The notes below the pieces were generated by a model that saw only the letters and a list, made by a program, of their open reading frames with translations, did not search any database and was not told the DNA's origin. Positions 1 through 12,330 of a stretch of DNA of 64,000 nt are shown here, piece by piece. The first letter of the stretch is position 1. Every line of letters starts with the position of its first letter. The stretch is taken from positions 1 to 64,000 of the forward strand of contig JAMXBD010002744.1 of the NCBI GenBank assembly GCA_024138025.1, given 5' to 3'. This stretch comes from Combretum micranthum (lineage: Eukaryota; Streptophyta; Magnoliopsida; Myrtales; Combretaceae). The position numbers were made by a program, and so were the translations under genes.

Positions 1-1234
1 CACTACCCAACGTTTTTTTAAATTAATGAAAACAAAATTTCCTGATTTAAAATATTAAATTTTGAGCTTTAAATATAAATTAGGCTTAAAAGGCATATTT
101 CTAACGTGAATACCTTTGATATACCACCTAGTCGCAACGCATTGCCCCTATTCAACCTGAAACTTTTCTACAATCGACAACTATTACCCATCTCATTTAT
201 CATGTATGAGCAAGTTTTGCCCTTAAAAACTCATAAACCATGAAATCAATGAATATGACGAAAATAAAAGAATACCAGTGGACATGTTATAATTTACATG
301 TGAAAAATCAAAAATAAAAGTAGCAGAAAGTAAAAATTGGGGATAAGGAAAAAATAATAACATTTAAAAAACCTATACAATCTATTAGACCAAAGATAAT
401 CCCAAAAATAAGTAAACGATATCATCTCTTTCAAGAAACGAGATTAGTGTTGATAAATAAACTTCTATAGTGACCTCCTGATCAACTTACTTATTCCTAA
501 AATTATTTTTGATCTTACAAGACTTATGTAATTTCTTTTTTAAAATGCTATCATTTTTTTCCATAATCCTCAAATTTGAGTGAGTGCAAGCCAATAAGGA
601 CAAGCCTAGTTGACCCAACCAATTTAACCCGATACGACTTATGCCAGCTATAAAACTAGTCTATCAACCTTCCCTGATAGCAAATTAAAAAGATCAATTG
701 ACCCGTTCACTCCTCCTTCAAACTGTTGCACCAACAAAGTCAAGATTTCTCCTAAAACACTGCTAAAGTAATCCAGCAACTGAAATTTGACATCCATGGA
801 CTAGAATAAGCAGGATTTCTAAAATTTTACTGACACTCAGGGTGCACGTAAATCAACAAAAAATCTTTGATTAATACTACAATTAATAATTGTTTTTTTA
901 TTTATCTATATCTGTTATTATATCTGTTTACCCTCTAGTTATCATTTATATCTAATTTGTATCTCATCTGTTTAATTTCTTTATGAGCAAAACTAGCTGT
1001 TTGAAATCCGTTTATTATTTGTTTGTCATTTGTATCTGATCTATATTTAATTTGTGTCCAGTCTATTTCTTGCTGAACAGATCCTTAATTGCTAAAAATC
1101 CTATAGACGAGTTATGGATTTTGCTTCTTTACTACTGCATTATTCTTACCACATCTGATTTCATCGTTTTTACAATCTTCACTGAAAAAACCAACAAAAA
1201 GAAGAATTTAAAATATAGCACTTAACATCTGCTA
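1..1234. other. AT-rich flank beyond the 3' end of SEC62
   Basis: I see no coding region here. The segment lies downstream of the SEC62 stop codon (that gene runs on the minus strand), so its right-hand part should contain the 3' UTR and poly(A) site. The rest is AT-rich and has no recognisable repeat ends or protein similarity. Confidence 0.5.
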
Positions 1235-4200
1235 TTACATGGTTTCTTGATTATGAAAATTATCGGTGCCCTCCGCGTCACCGGCAGCCTCCCCAACTTC
1301 ATCCGAGGAAAAACCGTGCTTTTCTGAGAAGGGTTCCTCAGCGGTTGTCTCTGAACTTGGTTTGCTCCCATCAGTGAAATTGGCACTGGGATCTGTGGTG
1401 TTCTCTACAACAGGCTGTTTCTCTATCATTCCAGATAGAGCCAACCTCGGAGACCATTCGAGAAAATCATCAATTATATTAGAAACCCGCTTCTGATACC
1501 TGCGAAACACAAAAATGTACTTTCAGCCCATTGACCTCGACAAGAACAATTTATGGAAAATTCTAAGTTGAATATCAAAGAGATAGAGAGTTTAAGCCCC
1601 AAAAGCAAGAAGGCAGACCACTGGACGGCTCAAAGCAAGTGCCCCATTACTCGTTAAGCTAGTAATTCTGCTTAAAAATAAAGCTTCATAAGGCCATCTA
1701 AATGACTCCAACCACTAACCTGGCTCTAGCTGCCTCATCAGGAGCATGATGCCTCAGCAGCAATATGACTAAGACTGCTACTATGGCATAAAATAGCCTG
1801 GTTGTCCACTTGGGTCGCTCCTCCTCATCCTTGTTGGGCCAGAATCGGAATAATTCTCGCAGAGTTGCTTCCTCAGCAAGGATATTAGGGAAAAACCATA
1901 CACGCTTGCCAAGAATAATATATAGAGCACCAAATATTGTAGCTCTAACTGCAAAAACCAAAATGACACTATTGTAATAAATGCAAAGATACAAAAAACT
2001 CTTCATTATTTTCCAAATTTAAACATAATTCAGTAAAACACATATGATAATAATTTATCCTCAACATCTCACTAGAGATAAAGAGAACTAACTCAGTACA
2101 TCAAAATCTTTTTTAATTAAAATGTTAGATGATCATTAATAATATGAGAAATATACAGAAAAGAAAGCTGAACCAAAAAAAAAAAAACACCCCAGCAACC
2201 TAAGAGTTCGCGCAAGACACCCTAGAAAATATAAAAAAGCCCAAAGCTCGAAATCTTGTCAGTACATTGTCCACATCAAAATCGATTTAAACAAGAAGAC
2301 AATGCTAGTGCATCACACATAATATTTCATCCACACAAAATCCCCCATCCATAAATGGTCTGGCACAACATATAACGAGATGCGACCACCAAAAAGAGCC
2401 CCATGGACCATAGGCAAAGTGTTTGGTAACAGACATATAACTTAAGCTACAGCTACTTTAAGTTGCCTGAAGGATGCTAAGAAACAAATTACAGGTGCTA
2501 GTATCTAAATAAACTTTTATGAAAAACAAATTTTGCACAAGGCATTCCATTCATTGCGTCAAACCCAGCAGCAAAGGATGCACAATCATTAGGCACTTCC
2601 AAGAACATACAATGAAAATATCGAAGCTATACCCTTGATTTAGTAAAAATTATTCCCTTTGTCTGGTTTATTTAATATGAGTGAGAAGGAAAAAAGAGAA
2701 CTAAAATAATATTTCTCTAAATTGCTCATCCTTTTATATTACTGTGATGTTTTATGATTGATTGGGGCAATTTAAAAATTTATCTTTAATTTCCCCCTGT
2801 TCCAACACCCACCCAAATTTGCCCTGGAGTTGGAAGGGAACTTTTGGTAATAAAAAAGCAAAAACTATCCATCCATTTCCCCCCACTTCCTTATATTCCA
2901 TCTCTTCCAATCTTACCAAACAGAGTGTAAATCTCTCCTAAAAAATGAGAATTCTAGAACATTTGCTTGTTAAGTAAAAATGATCAAAAAGAAAGGCCTC
3001 CTAGAGGACAGAAGATAATGAGTTGGAACCTAGAGCATATATGGGATCTAAAACCTCACACTACATCTGGTTCCGAAAGTCAAAGAACTTCACAAGACAG
3101 GTATATGATTAATTTCATGGCTTGGTCCTCCAGTAAAATGCACATAAAGGTAAAGTCTAGCAGGAAAGCCAGTATATTAATCATACATCTGTGCTAACAA
3201 AAAGAGTTCAAAGAAAGCGTTACATGTTTTTTCAGATAAATGCACAAACTTAAAATCTTTCAAACACCATAGCCAGCAGTATGCACATACCAAATCCTGC
3301 ATAGGACTGACTACTAATAGCCAAGTCCCTGAATGCTATGCCAAATGCTGGGGTTAAGAATTGGGATGGAGCTGGGAGTTCAACACCACCTAACCACAAA
3401 ACTTTTTGGAAATCGTGGACAAAATGATTCATTTTAATGTTAAACAGAACTAATGCTTCTAGCTTAAACAAAACTGCAGACTAGATTACAACTACACTTC
3501 AATTTCAAAGAAAAAGTGATAAATAGAGAACAGCTTGTGAGCATTCGACTTACACAGCAACAGGGAGAGTATCAGCAGCAGCACTCCGGCACATGAATAT
3601 AATATTAATATCTTGCATTGATGCGGATATACTGGGAACAGGCAAATTGCCAGCGTCAAGACAGGCCAGAAGAATGAAAGAAGTGTCTGCCACAAAGGAT
3701 GGCGCTTCACAAATGCCCAAGCAAAAAAGGCATCATTGTCTGAAAATACTTGATCCTGCCAAATAAATTCAAAAACATCAGCTAAGAAATCTAAAGGGCA
3801 TGGCCACACTGACACAGTATATTGATCAAGCTGTTGCTTTTCTTCAAAAGTACAGCATCGAAAAAAACTAGCATGAAAAGGATGGTATTTTCTTCTACAA
3901 GCATGGAGACAGCCCTTTAGGCTAACAAGCATGACAATATTATAAGTTGCAATGATAATTATAAAAAGTAAAACCGAGGTCTGCATTGGTAGGTTCCAAG
4001 CCTTCATTCCTAGATCCATATCTAAATTTGGTTAACTTCAGAATATACCATTGACACTGGCAGTCTCCAAATCACTGATAGACAAAGGCCGAATCAATTT
4101 ATTGTCTTCCTCGTAAGTGATACTCATTCTACCCAATTCATTCAATCAATTTTCCCTTGTGCAATGTGTACTTAACACGTTATATTACAGGCAAACAAAT

Positions 4201-5861
4201 ACAACAGAACTTACTCAAGGAATATATATATACACATATATACTTACAGAAAATTTATCATAATAGATGCTCATAAAACCTACTTACAAATTGAATCCAC
4301 AAATTATTTTGATACAAGTAAAGTAAAGATGAAAAAGGAAAATGGACTTACAGGAAAGATCTCAAGATGGGCTGGCCAGGTAGACAACTTTTTCTTTCCT
4401 GGACGTACAGTTTTTACCACACGGTCACATCGAATTATAAGGTTTCTTCTCAACAAAGCATTCCCTATATCTTCAATATCTAAATTCTTCTCAGATTCAA
4501 GGAGTTCTATAAGCTCTGGATGATTCCTTAAAAAGCCAACAAAATCCTTTCCTCTAAAATATTCTACACGAGTTTCTTGTAAGACTGCCCATCTAGATTC
4601 CATTTCCTTGTGATCTCTAACCTTCTCAGCAAATAATTGAAACACATCCTTTTTGGTAGCCTGCTTCTGATAAAACATAAATATTGCAGGAAGGGTAAGG
4701 ACAACAGCATTCAAAGTCAAATCATACAAAAATAACTATAACTAATGAGTAAAATCTCAACAAGTGCATATCTTGTCACTACTTGCTACCCAGTAGACTT
4801 GGAAAAATCAATGTCACGCACAGACAAGTTTGACCACATTCATCATTCAGCATTCAAGACTCTATTTTGTATGCTATAGGATACTTAGTAACCATCAACC
4901 AGCACAAACTACAAAGAAAAGTATGAAATTTTACCTATCCAACTCTGAACACCATATCGAAGAAACAGCTGTAAATTAGAGAAACAAAAATCAAAAAGCA
5001 AGAAAAAACAGAATGACACTCAATTGCAAACCGGATATACAAAAGGACATCATAACCTGTTCATATGCTGCATTGAGAATCATCTATAACAAGCTAAAAG
5101 ACCAATTTCCATATGAAACAAATCATAACCACTGTGCGCCATCAATGTTCCAATCATCATCTCATTGAAACTAATAAGCATTTGTTGCCTTATATAAGCT
5201 TCATACTGCTGCTGCAGGAGAGCATCCGATCTTATCGATTCCAATGCTCACACGAGGCAGCCAGTCAAGATTCACTCTATTCCGGCAAGCTATTGAATTG
5301 CACTAACTAAAATATCTTTTTTTTTTTTCATCCAGCTTTTTGGGAAATCGAATCTAATCCATCCCATCAGGAGACGAGTTCATGCCACTAGGATAGGTTT
5401 GGCCCAACCAAATAATTCTCAGCAAAGAGACATTAAAGTTTTGCAATTTCAAAACTTTATTCGCCTCAATTCGGCAAGAACCAATAAAGCAGATACCTCT
5501 TCCACCACTCTGTTTCCATCAAAACGAACCCACAGAGTAGGAACACACAAAAGTTAAAATCCCAGTACCAAAATTGACAAAAACATAAAAATTGCTCACC
5601 CAAAAGCATTGTATTGCAAAATCCTAGATACATAATCGACAAGCAAAAGATACCTAATTACGGTACGCGGTAAAAAAATTAAAAATGTAAATTACAAAAC
5701 CCTAGATCAGGAAAAATGGGAAAAGCGAGATATGAGGTGGGGGGTGATTAAGACGAAACCACCTTGGGAGGAGTATCGGAATTAGAATCTCTACCACCAT
5801 TTTGTACGGATGCTGAGGATCTTCGTACCCTTTTCTTCTCCGCTCCTCCCGATTTCTTCAT
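1235..5861 (-). CDS. SEC62: Translocation protein SEC62 (ER post-translational translocon subunit), 5 exons
   Basis: Sec62 works with the Sec61 channel and Sec63 in the ER membrane during post-translational import. Five minus-strand exons join into one 369-residue frame: 5861-5763, 4666-4352, 3755-3554, 1948-1720 and 1499-1235. All introns are GT-AG and the phases agree (0, 0, 1, 2). Exon 1 encodes a short basic N-terminus (MKKSGGAEKKRVRR). Exon 2 holds the conserved cytosolic domain with FRGKDFVGFLRNHPEL and RPGKKKLSTWPAHLEIFP. Exon 3 carries the paired hydrophobic segments (FFWPVLTLAICLFPVYP, then a Leu-rich stretch). Exon 4 has GKRVWFFPNILAEEA, a third hydrophobic segment and the HHAPDEAARAR motif. 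Exon 5 has IIDDFLEWSP and an acidic Ser/Glu-rich tail. Length and motif order match plant SEC62. No frameshift or stop is seen, so I take it as functional. The long introns (up to 1.6 kb) hold no recognised element. Confidence 0.93.
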
Positions 5862-5980
5862 TTTTGGGGTTCTGGATTTTCGGATTTTTGGTTATGGTTT
5901 GGTATAGTTGCTGGTGTTTCTAAAAGATGATGGGGAAAAAAGAGTCAAGTTGGTGATTGGCTTGGTTTTTAAAGATTCTT
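5862..5980 (-). promoter_or_regulatory. Probable 5' UTR and core promoter of SEC62
   Basis: Immediately upstream of the SEC62 start on the minus strand. A CCAAT-box candidate (GCCAATCACC read on the minus strand, near 5956-5960) lies about 95 bp from the ATG, and an A/T-rich TTTAAAA stretch lies just upstream of it. No transcription start can be fixed from sequence, so this is inferred from position and motifs only. Confidence 0.3.
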
Positions 5981-6301
5981 TTTTTTTACTATTATTATTA
6001 GACTTATTTCTTTATTTAGTACAGCATGTTTCATATGAAATATAAAAAGATTGACAACGCGAATGTGTTTTAGGGTTTTTCGGATTGGCGATTTTGTTTT
6101 ACTTTACCATCATTTTTAAATCGATCTGATACCAACTCAATATTGATAAAAAATTAATAATTTTATTCATAATATGATAAAATTAAATAAATACTGAATC
6201 GATAATAATCTGATACTGAACCAATATTAATATGATACAAATAAAAAATTAAGAATCCAGTCCACAAGAAAAGAATTTGCGAGTTAAATAGGTATGACCT
6301 A

Positions 6302-6766
6302 TTGCCACGATCTTGCAATTTGGGTATAACCAAATAAAAATTTTATATTTTGTTTTCGATTTTAATACATAAAGTAGCATCTTACTTAGATCACTCTTTT
6401 CTTTTCTAAAAATGATAACGCATGACACTGTTTTATACTTTTACAATTTACAGGCTTTTTTTTTTTTTTTCCTCTTTGTGTGTGTATATATGTTATGTGC
6501 ACAAATGCATTGTCTAAAAATAGTATATTTTACACCTGTTGCAATCATCTTGTAATTTGAGTATAACTAGATAGAAAATTTATTTTTTGTTTTTTATTTT
6601 AATACATAGAGAAGCATCTTACTTAGATCACTCCTTTTTTTGTTCTAAAAATAAAGACATAGCACTATTTTTTTTACTTTTACGATATACATGTTTTTTT
6701 TTTTTGTGTGTGTATGTATGTGTATGTGCGCACATGCATTGTCTAAAAATAGTATATTTTATGAGT
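6302..6766. repeat. Two-copy tandem duplication, about 237-bp unit
   Basis: Unit 1 starts at 6302 and unit 2 at 6539. Both carry the same series of landmarks in order: a TTGCAATTTG-like start, a run ending in AATACATA, the phrase AGCATCTTACTTAGATCACTC, a poly-T tract, a TG/TA microsatellite, and GCATTGTCTAAAAATAGTATATTTTA. The copies differ by substitutions and by poly-T length, so the duplication is not recent. It lies 0.4-0.9 kb upstream of SEC62. The short reading frames over it are products of the low-complexity sequence. Confidence 0.8.
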
Positions 6767-6920
6767 GTGAATGAACGATATTTAATTCTTTTTTTATTTT
6801 TGTTGCAAATCATAAATTAAATTAAAAGTAAAAATTAGAAATCAAATGTTCAAAAAACATCATAACATAACAATACAACTTGAAGACAACAAAACAATAG
6901 ATTTGTGTTATTAACTCTAA

Positions 6921-7360
6921 TAAGAGTGCAAATGAACTAAGTTGATTCACAAACCACTCGAGTCTAGCTCAATGTTTACTCAAATTTAATTCGAGAATAG
7001 TCGAGTCGAGTCGAGTTTGAGTTACTTAAGTAATTTATCGAATCAAGCTCGAACTTCATATATTTAGCTCGATTAGCCAGTAAACCTAATTGAGCTCTAT
7101 CGAGGTCGAGTTGTATAAATATTAATCGAATCAAATCGAGTTAGCTATTAATATTACTTAAATTATAATTTAAAATATTTTTTTAATGTAAACCAAGCCT
7201 AAACGAGCTAACCGAATCGAACTCGAAATTATGCAATGTTACTTCGAGCAAACTTGAATTTAAAATTTTAAACTTGATCAAGTTTGAGCTATGAAATTAT
7301 GAATTGAGATCAAGTTCAGCATTATACCACCGCCTCGACTCGATTCGTTTGCAACTCTAA
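6921..7360. mobile_element. TCGAG-rich MITE-like element (hAT-type ends)
   Basis: A 440-bp segment rich in degenerate TCGAG/CTCGA words. Its ends form an imperfect terminal inverted repeat: left TAAGAGTGCAAATGAAC, right (reverse complement) TTAGAGTTGCAAACGAAT. Such ends are typical of plant non-autonomous hAT-like elements. No coding capacity and no clear 8-bp target duplication were found, so the exact limits are approximate. Confidence 0.5.
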
Positions 7361-7484
7361 GCTCTTATCTAGTAGAAGTTAAATCTAGACTGAATTTCAA
7401 TAGATTATGAGCAAGCAAAAATGACACAATTAGTGCACATTAGGGCTAAGACTAGTGCAGCCACTTTGATACTTGATTCAGTAA

Positions 7485-7675
7485 TGCTAAAAAAAGGAAA
7501 AAAAAACTAAAGAGTATGAGAAGAGATAATGGTGTTCTTATTGTAAAAACAGAGCATAAGAAACATTAAATATATATACACAATGTAGCAAGTGTAACAA
7601 CTACATCATTAATTATCCTCTATAAAATAAAAGAAAAAATATTTAACAAGGAGTTACAACTCATATGTCTCAACA
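7485..7675 (-). repeat. 3' LTR of the 7.5-12.3 kb copia element
   Basis: 191 bp, beginning TGCTAAAA and ending CTCAACA on the plus strand, aligned along its length with 12137-12330 and sharing the internal phrase ACATCATTAATTATCCTCTA. Confidence 0.88.
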
Positions 7676-7690
7676 CTCCCCTCAATCCGA
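7676..7690 (-). other. Polypurine tract of the copia element
   Basis: On the minus strand GGATTGAGGGGAG directly precedes the LTR start TGTTGAG. It is the expected plus-strand primer of an LTR retrotransposon and overlaps the end of the polyprotein. Confidence 0.75.
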
Positions 7691-10600
7691 GGAATAGATG
7701 TCTTCCATTCCCAACTTGGACACAAGATTGTGAAAGTTTAAACTACTCAGCCCCTTTGTTAGAACATCTAGTAATTGTTGTCCTGTTGGAACAATGACAT
7801 ACGCACTAACCCTTCCTCTGATTTTTCTTTGATGAAATGTCTATCAATTTCAATATGCTTTGTCCCATCGTGTTGTATAGGATTATGAGCAATATCAATG
7901 GCTGACTTATTATCACAATAGAGTTTCATAGCACCATCCCATTTAATTCTCAAATCATCTAGAATAATCTTTAACTAGAGCAATTCACACAATCCTTCGC
8001 CAGTTGCTCTAAACTCTGATTCTACTAATGATCTTGCCACCACATTTTGCCCTTTGCCCCTCTATGTCTACCTCCAACTAAAGTACAATATTTACTAGTT
8101 GATCTTCTATCCACTAAAGGCCCTGCATAGTCAACATTGGTATAGGCTTGTAAAGTAAGCTTGGAATTCCTTTTGAACAAAATCCCTTTCCTAGATTGCC
8201 TTTTAAGTAATGAAGCACCCCATAAGCAGTTTGGAAATGAGGTTCTCTTGGATCATGCATGAATTGGCTGATTATACTCACTGAGTATGCTATGTCCGGT
8301 CAAGTGTAAGCTAGATTTATAAGCTCACCAACCAATCTCTGCTACATTCGCTTATCAACCACCGGTTCTTCTTTTGCTTCTCTCAACTTATGATTTAGAT
8401 CCATTGGAAAGGAAAATGGTTCACTTCCAATTTTCCCTATTTCTTCGAATAAGTGGGTCACATATTTCTGCTGTGAAATAAAAATTCCTCATGTGTAATA
8501 GGCTACCTCAATACCAAGGAAGTACTTCAGTTTCCCCAATTCTTTTATCTCTAATTCTTTGGATAACCTTTGCTTCAACTCGAACTTCCCTCTCTCATCA
8601 TTTCCAATTACTATGATGTCGTCCACATGGACTAGAAACATGGTTACTCCCCTCGGAAATCGAGTTCTTAATAAAGAGAGTGTGATCTCCTTGACTTTGC
8701 TTATATCCAAACTTATTCATGACATCTACAAATCTTCCAAACCAAGCTTTAGGAGATTGTTTTAACCCATAAAAGTCATCCTCAGCTTACCCATGTCTCC
8801 CTTAAATCTTGGTGGAATATTCATATAGATTTCTTGATCTAAGTCACCACTAAAAAATGTGTTTTTAACATCATCTTGTAGAAGTTGTCAGTAGAAGTAA
8901 GCAACCAACGATAACAAAATTCTTATGGTATTCATTTTTTGCAACTGGAGAAAAGTCTCATGATAATCAACTCCATGCATTTGAGTATCCCCTTTGCTAC
9001 CAATCTGGCTTTATATCTCTTAAGGGATCTATCAGCTTTGTATTTCAATGTGAAAATCCACTTACAGTCAACAATATTTTTCCCATTTAATTTATTAATA
9101 ACCTCCCAAGTTTTATTCTTTTCCAAGGCACTCATCTCTTCTCTCATAGCATCCATCCATTCTCTTTTTGACAATGCCTCAAAACTGTGTTGGGAATAGC
9201 AATGATGTTTAGACTGACAATGAAACTTTTATGAGATGGTGATGAACGCTTAAGGGAGACATAGCGAGACAATGGATAAAAGTGGTCTTTTAGTACATTC
9301 TTTGATACCTTTTCTAACAATAATGGAAGTTCTAGATCATCTATTGGGTCAATAGATGGTTCAACAGATTGTGTATTTAAAGCAAATAAGATCTTACCAT
9401 GATTTCATCACCATTGTCCGAGTTGGATTCTTAGACTTGCACTAGTCAAGAACAGTCTTCCTCCTTGAATACACTTGAGAACTCTTAGGAGGATTAATAC
9501 CTACAGGAACAAGGGATGTTGGGAGTTTAGTAGTAGACTTGAATATGTTTGGTTTAGAAGAGTTGGACTCTGGTTCAACACTAGTTGGAACATGGGGCAC
9601 AAAAAGGAGATCAAAGCGATTTAAGTGGTTCAAATGACTCATTAGTAATCTCTTCCATCCTTGAAATCTATCCCTAAAGAGAGGACTTGGAGAAAAAGGG
9701 TGTTGTTTCTACAAAGGTGACATCACGGAGATAAAAAATTTTATGGACAAACGGTGTTAACATTTATATCCCTTTTGAGTAGATGAGTAACCTAAGAAGA
9801 TACATTTAATGACTTGAGGGTCAAGTTTGCTTCTGTGTTGGCCATGGACATGAATAAAAGCTATGCATCTGAATACCCTAAGTGTAAAGCCATTTAAGGT
9901 TCTAAAATGCGGGTAAAAACTATTAAGGAGTTTAATGGGACTTTTGTTGTCCAGGACACGTGAGGGAAGTTTATTTATCATGTATGAGGCAGTCAGAACT
10001 CTCCTAATAAGACTTAGGAACATTCCCTTGAAAGAGTAAAGTTATGGTGTCGAATAAATGCCCATTTTTCTTTTCGGCTACCCCCTTATGTTGAGGTATG
10101 TTAACACATGATGAATCATGGATGATGCCCTGAGATTGAAAGTAAGGTGATAGTGTTTGGTTAAAATAGTCTCTAGCATTATCTGTTTGAAAAATTTTTG
10201 TTTTTATCCCAAATTGATTTTCAATCATGGAAAGGAAATTAGGTATAACAAGTGCCGACATCAGACTTTGTTTTCGAAGATATAACCATGTAACCTGAGT
10301 GCAATCATCAATTAGAGATATAAACCAACGAGCTTCAAAAATATGAGTGATAGTAGAAGGGCCTCATATGTCACTATGTATCAAATGAAAACGATATAAA
10401 CTTCTTTTATATTGATAGGAAAAGATGCATAAGTGTGTTTTTGCAAATTCACAAATATCACAGTGAAACTCAGAAATATCTAGCCTTAAAACAATTGGGA
10501 AACATGACCTTGATAACTCTAAAAAATGGATGTCCTGGGTATGGGTGATACAACCAAATGACATCCTTATTCGAGGAATAGAAAAAAGACAAATTATTCC

Positions 10601-11937
10601 TAGGTTTTTTAGACGATTTAAGGTAATGAAGGCCAATACTTTCCTTAGCAAGTCCAATCTCCTCCTCGTGCCACAGTCTTGAAAAACACAATAAGAGGGT
10701 AAAAAATAACATAGCACATAAGGTCATGACTAGGTTTCTTAATGGAGACCAAGCTGGTCTATAACTTTAGTACATGGAGAGAACTCTTTAAGGTAAGTGT
10801 AGGTATGATATGTATGTCTCCAACACCTGTAATAGTAGATAAAGTACCATTAGCCACCGCAATTTTCCTATTACTAGGGCATGAGATGTATATATGGAAG
10901 AGTTAAGAAATGCGAGTCATATGATCCGTAGCACCTAGGTCTATTATCCATACATTAGCATGTAAGTTATTTGAGACATTCATGCAAAGAGGGAATATAG
11001 GTTTACCTAAAAGAGCCATAAAGCATGCTCCAGAGGCCTTTTCCAGGGATCCCAACAAATTTCTAGCTTCTCAATCTCTTCATTGTTGAACCCCCCAGTT
11101 GTTAGGTTCTCTTTAGGTTTGTACTACTTTATCATGCGTGCGTAAGGTCCTTGCTGGCCCCTACAATTTCCCCACTCTCTGCTTGGTAGCTTACCATTTA
11201 GTTTCCAATACTTCTGTCTTTGTGCCTTAGTTTCTTGCAATAGGGCATTGGAGTTATCATTTTCTCCTTAATCCAATTTTCTCTATTTATGTATTTGGAC
11301 CGATTGCTCTTGTCATTCTCCTATTGTTCCATCTTTGCTACTAGGGCTAACCCGTATGCTAATTGTGATTCAATCATAACAACACGTTGACTCTTTTCTA
11401 CTCGTGTTAGTGAGCTAGTCTCCTCTTTTCCAATAATCTAAACCCGAACTTGGTCAAATTCTATATTTAATCCCGCCAAAAAATAGTAAACACGATCTTT
11501 TTCAGCGAAGATTTTGCGACAAATTTGCATATTTTTGACTGATTTGTCTCCTTGTTCGGTGGCTTCAGTTTTGACTTTAATCTCATGTACATGAGCAGCG
11601 TCATGAGCCTTTGAATATGTACAGTGTAAGAAGTCCCATATCTCCTTTGCTATGGTTAAAAACATGCACGTGTCACTAACTATAGAATCCATTTAATCCC
11701 AAAACCACAACATCTCATGCTTTAAACGTAGGGTCATCCTTAAATGGTCCAGTCCCAAGAAGGTGATTAAATCTCCTATACCATTTAGATAAGTACGAAG
11801 AAATTGAGACCATTTAAGATAATTTTTCACATTGAATTGATAGGAAGCTCAAATTATCTGCAAGCCTCCAATATTTTGGCAGTATTGTAGTCTTTAGATG
11901 TTTTAAGGTTGCTGGCGATGGTAATTTCAGAGGACAT
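7682..11937 (-). pseudogene. Copia Gag-Pol polyprotein, broken by many stops and frameshifts
   Basis: Reading the minus strand: the Gag start is at 11937 (MSSEITIAS), with a UBN2-type gag region near 11.4-11.9 kb (KEIWDFLHCTYSKAHDAAHV). A GAG-pre-integrase fragment follows at 10.4-10.7 kb, then the integrase core at 9.75-10.26 kb (QTDNARDYF, then PQHKGVAEKKNGHL, and CIFLGYSSTQKGYKC). Reverse transcriptase lies at 8.4-9.2 kb (KTWEVINKLNGKNIVDCKWIF and the catalytic LVHVDDIIVIG). RNase H lies at 7.7-8.2 kb (YCDNKSAIDIAHNP, KHIEIDRHFIKEK), ending with VLTKGL...LVSKLGMEDI and a TGA at 7682-7684. Numerous in-frame stops and shifts make it non-functional. Confidence 0.9.
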
Positions 11938-12124
11938 GGTGATAGAAAAAAAAAATGTTCAGCAATTAAGGTTGTTTGACAAAAGAAGAAAAGAGGGATG
12001 AAAGGAACGACATCTATTAAAGCTGGAAAGAACAAAGAAAAAAAAAAAAAGTAACCCCTACAACAATGAGGGCTTGCACAGGAAAAGTGAAAATGAAATC
12101 CTGGGAAAGAAACTTAGGGCTAGG

Positions 12125-12136
12125 GCTCTGATACCA
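12125..12136 (-). other. Primer-binding site (initiator tRNA-Met) of the copia element
   Basis: TGGTATCAGAGC on the minus strand, directly next to the right LTR. This is the standard plant copia primer site complementary to the 3' end of initiator tRNA-Met. Confidence 0.85.
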
Positions 12137-12330
12137 TGCTAAAAAAGGAAAGAAGAATACTAAAGAACATGAGAAAATATATAACTGTATTCTTGTTATA
12201 AAAATAGAGTACAAGAAACATCAAATATACATATACAATGTGGTAGGTGTACCAACTACATCATTAATTATCCTCTAAAAAATAAAAGAAAATATATTTT
12301 AAAAAGAGTTACAACTCATGTATCTCAACA
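12137..12330 (-). repeat. 5' LTR of the 7.5-12.3 kb copia element
   Basis: 194 bp, beginning TGCTAAAAAAGG and ending TATCTCAACA on the plus strand. It differs from the left copy by scattered substitutions and small indels, so the insertion is not recent. Confidence 0.88.

Larger units (their letters stand above)
7485..12330 (-). mobile_element. Ty1/copia LTR retrotransposon, decayed, minus orientation
   Basis: A 4.85-kb element bounded by similar LTRs of about 190 bp. Each LTR starts TGCTAAAA and ends CTCAACA on the plus strand. A primer-binding site matching initiator tRNA-Met adjoins the right LTR and a purine tract adjoins the left LTR, which sets the orientation. Between them lie gag, integrase, reverse transcriptase and RNase H in copia order. 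GTAA occurs directly outside both ends (7481-7484 and 12331-12334), consistent with a target duplication of at least 4 bp. Confidence 0.9.
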
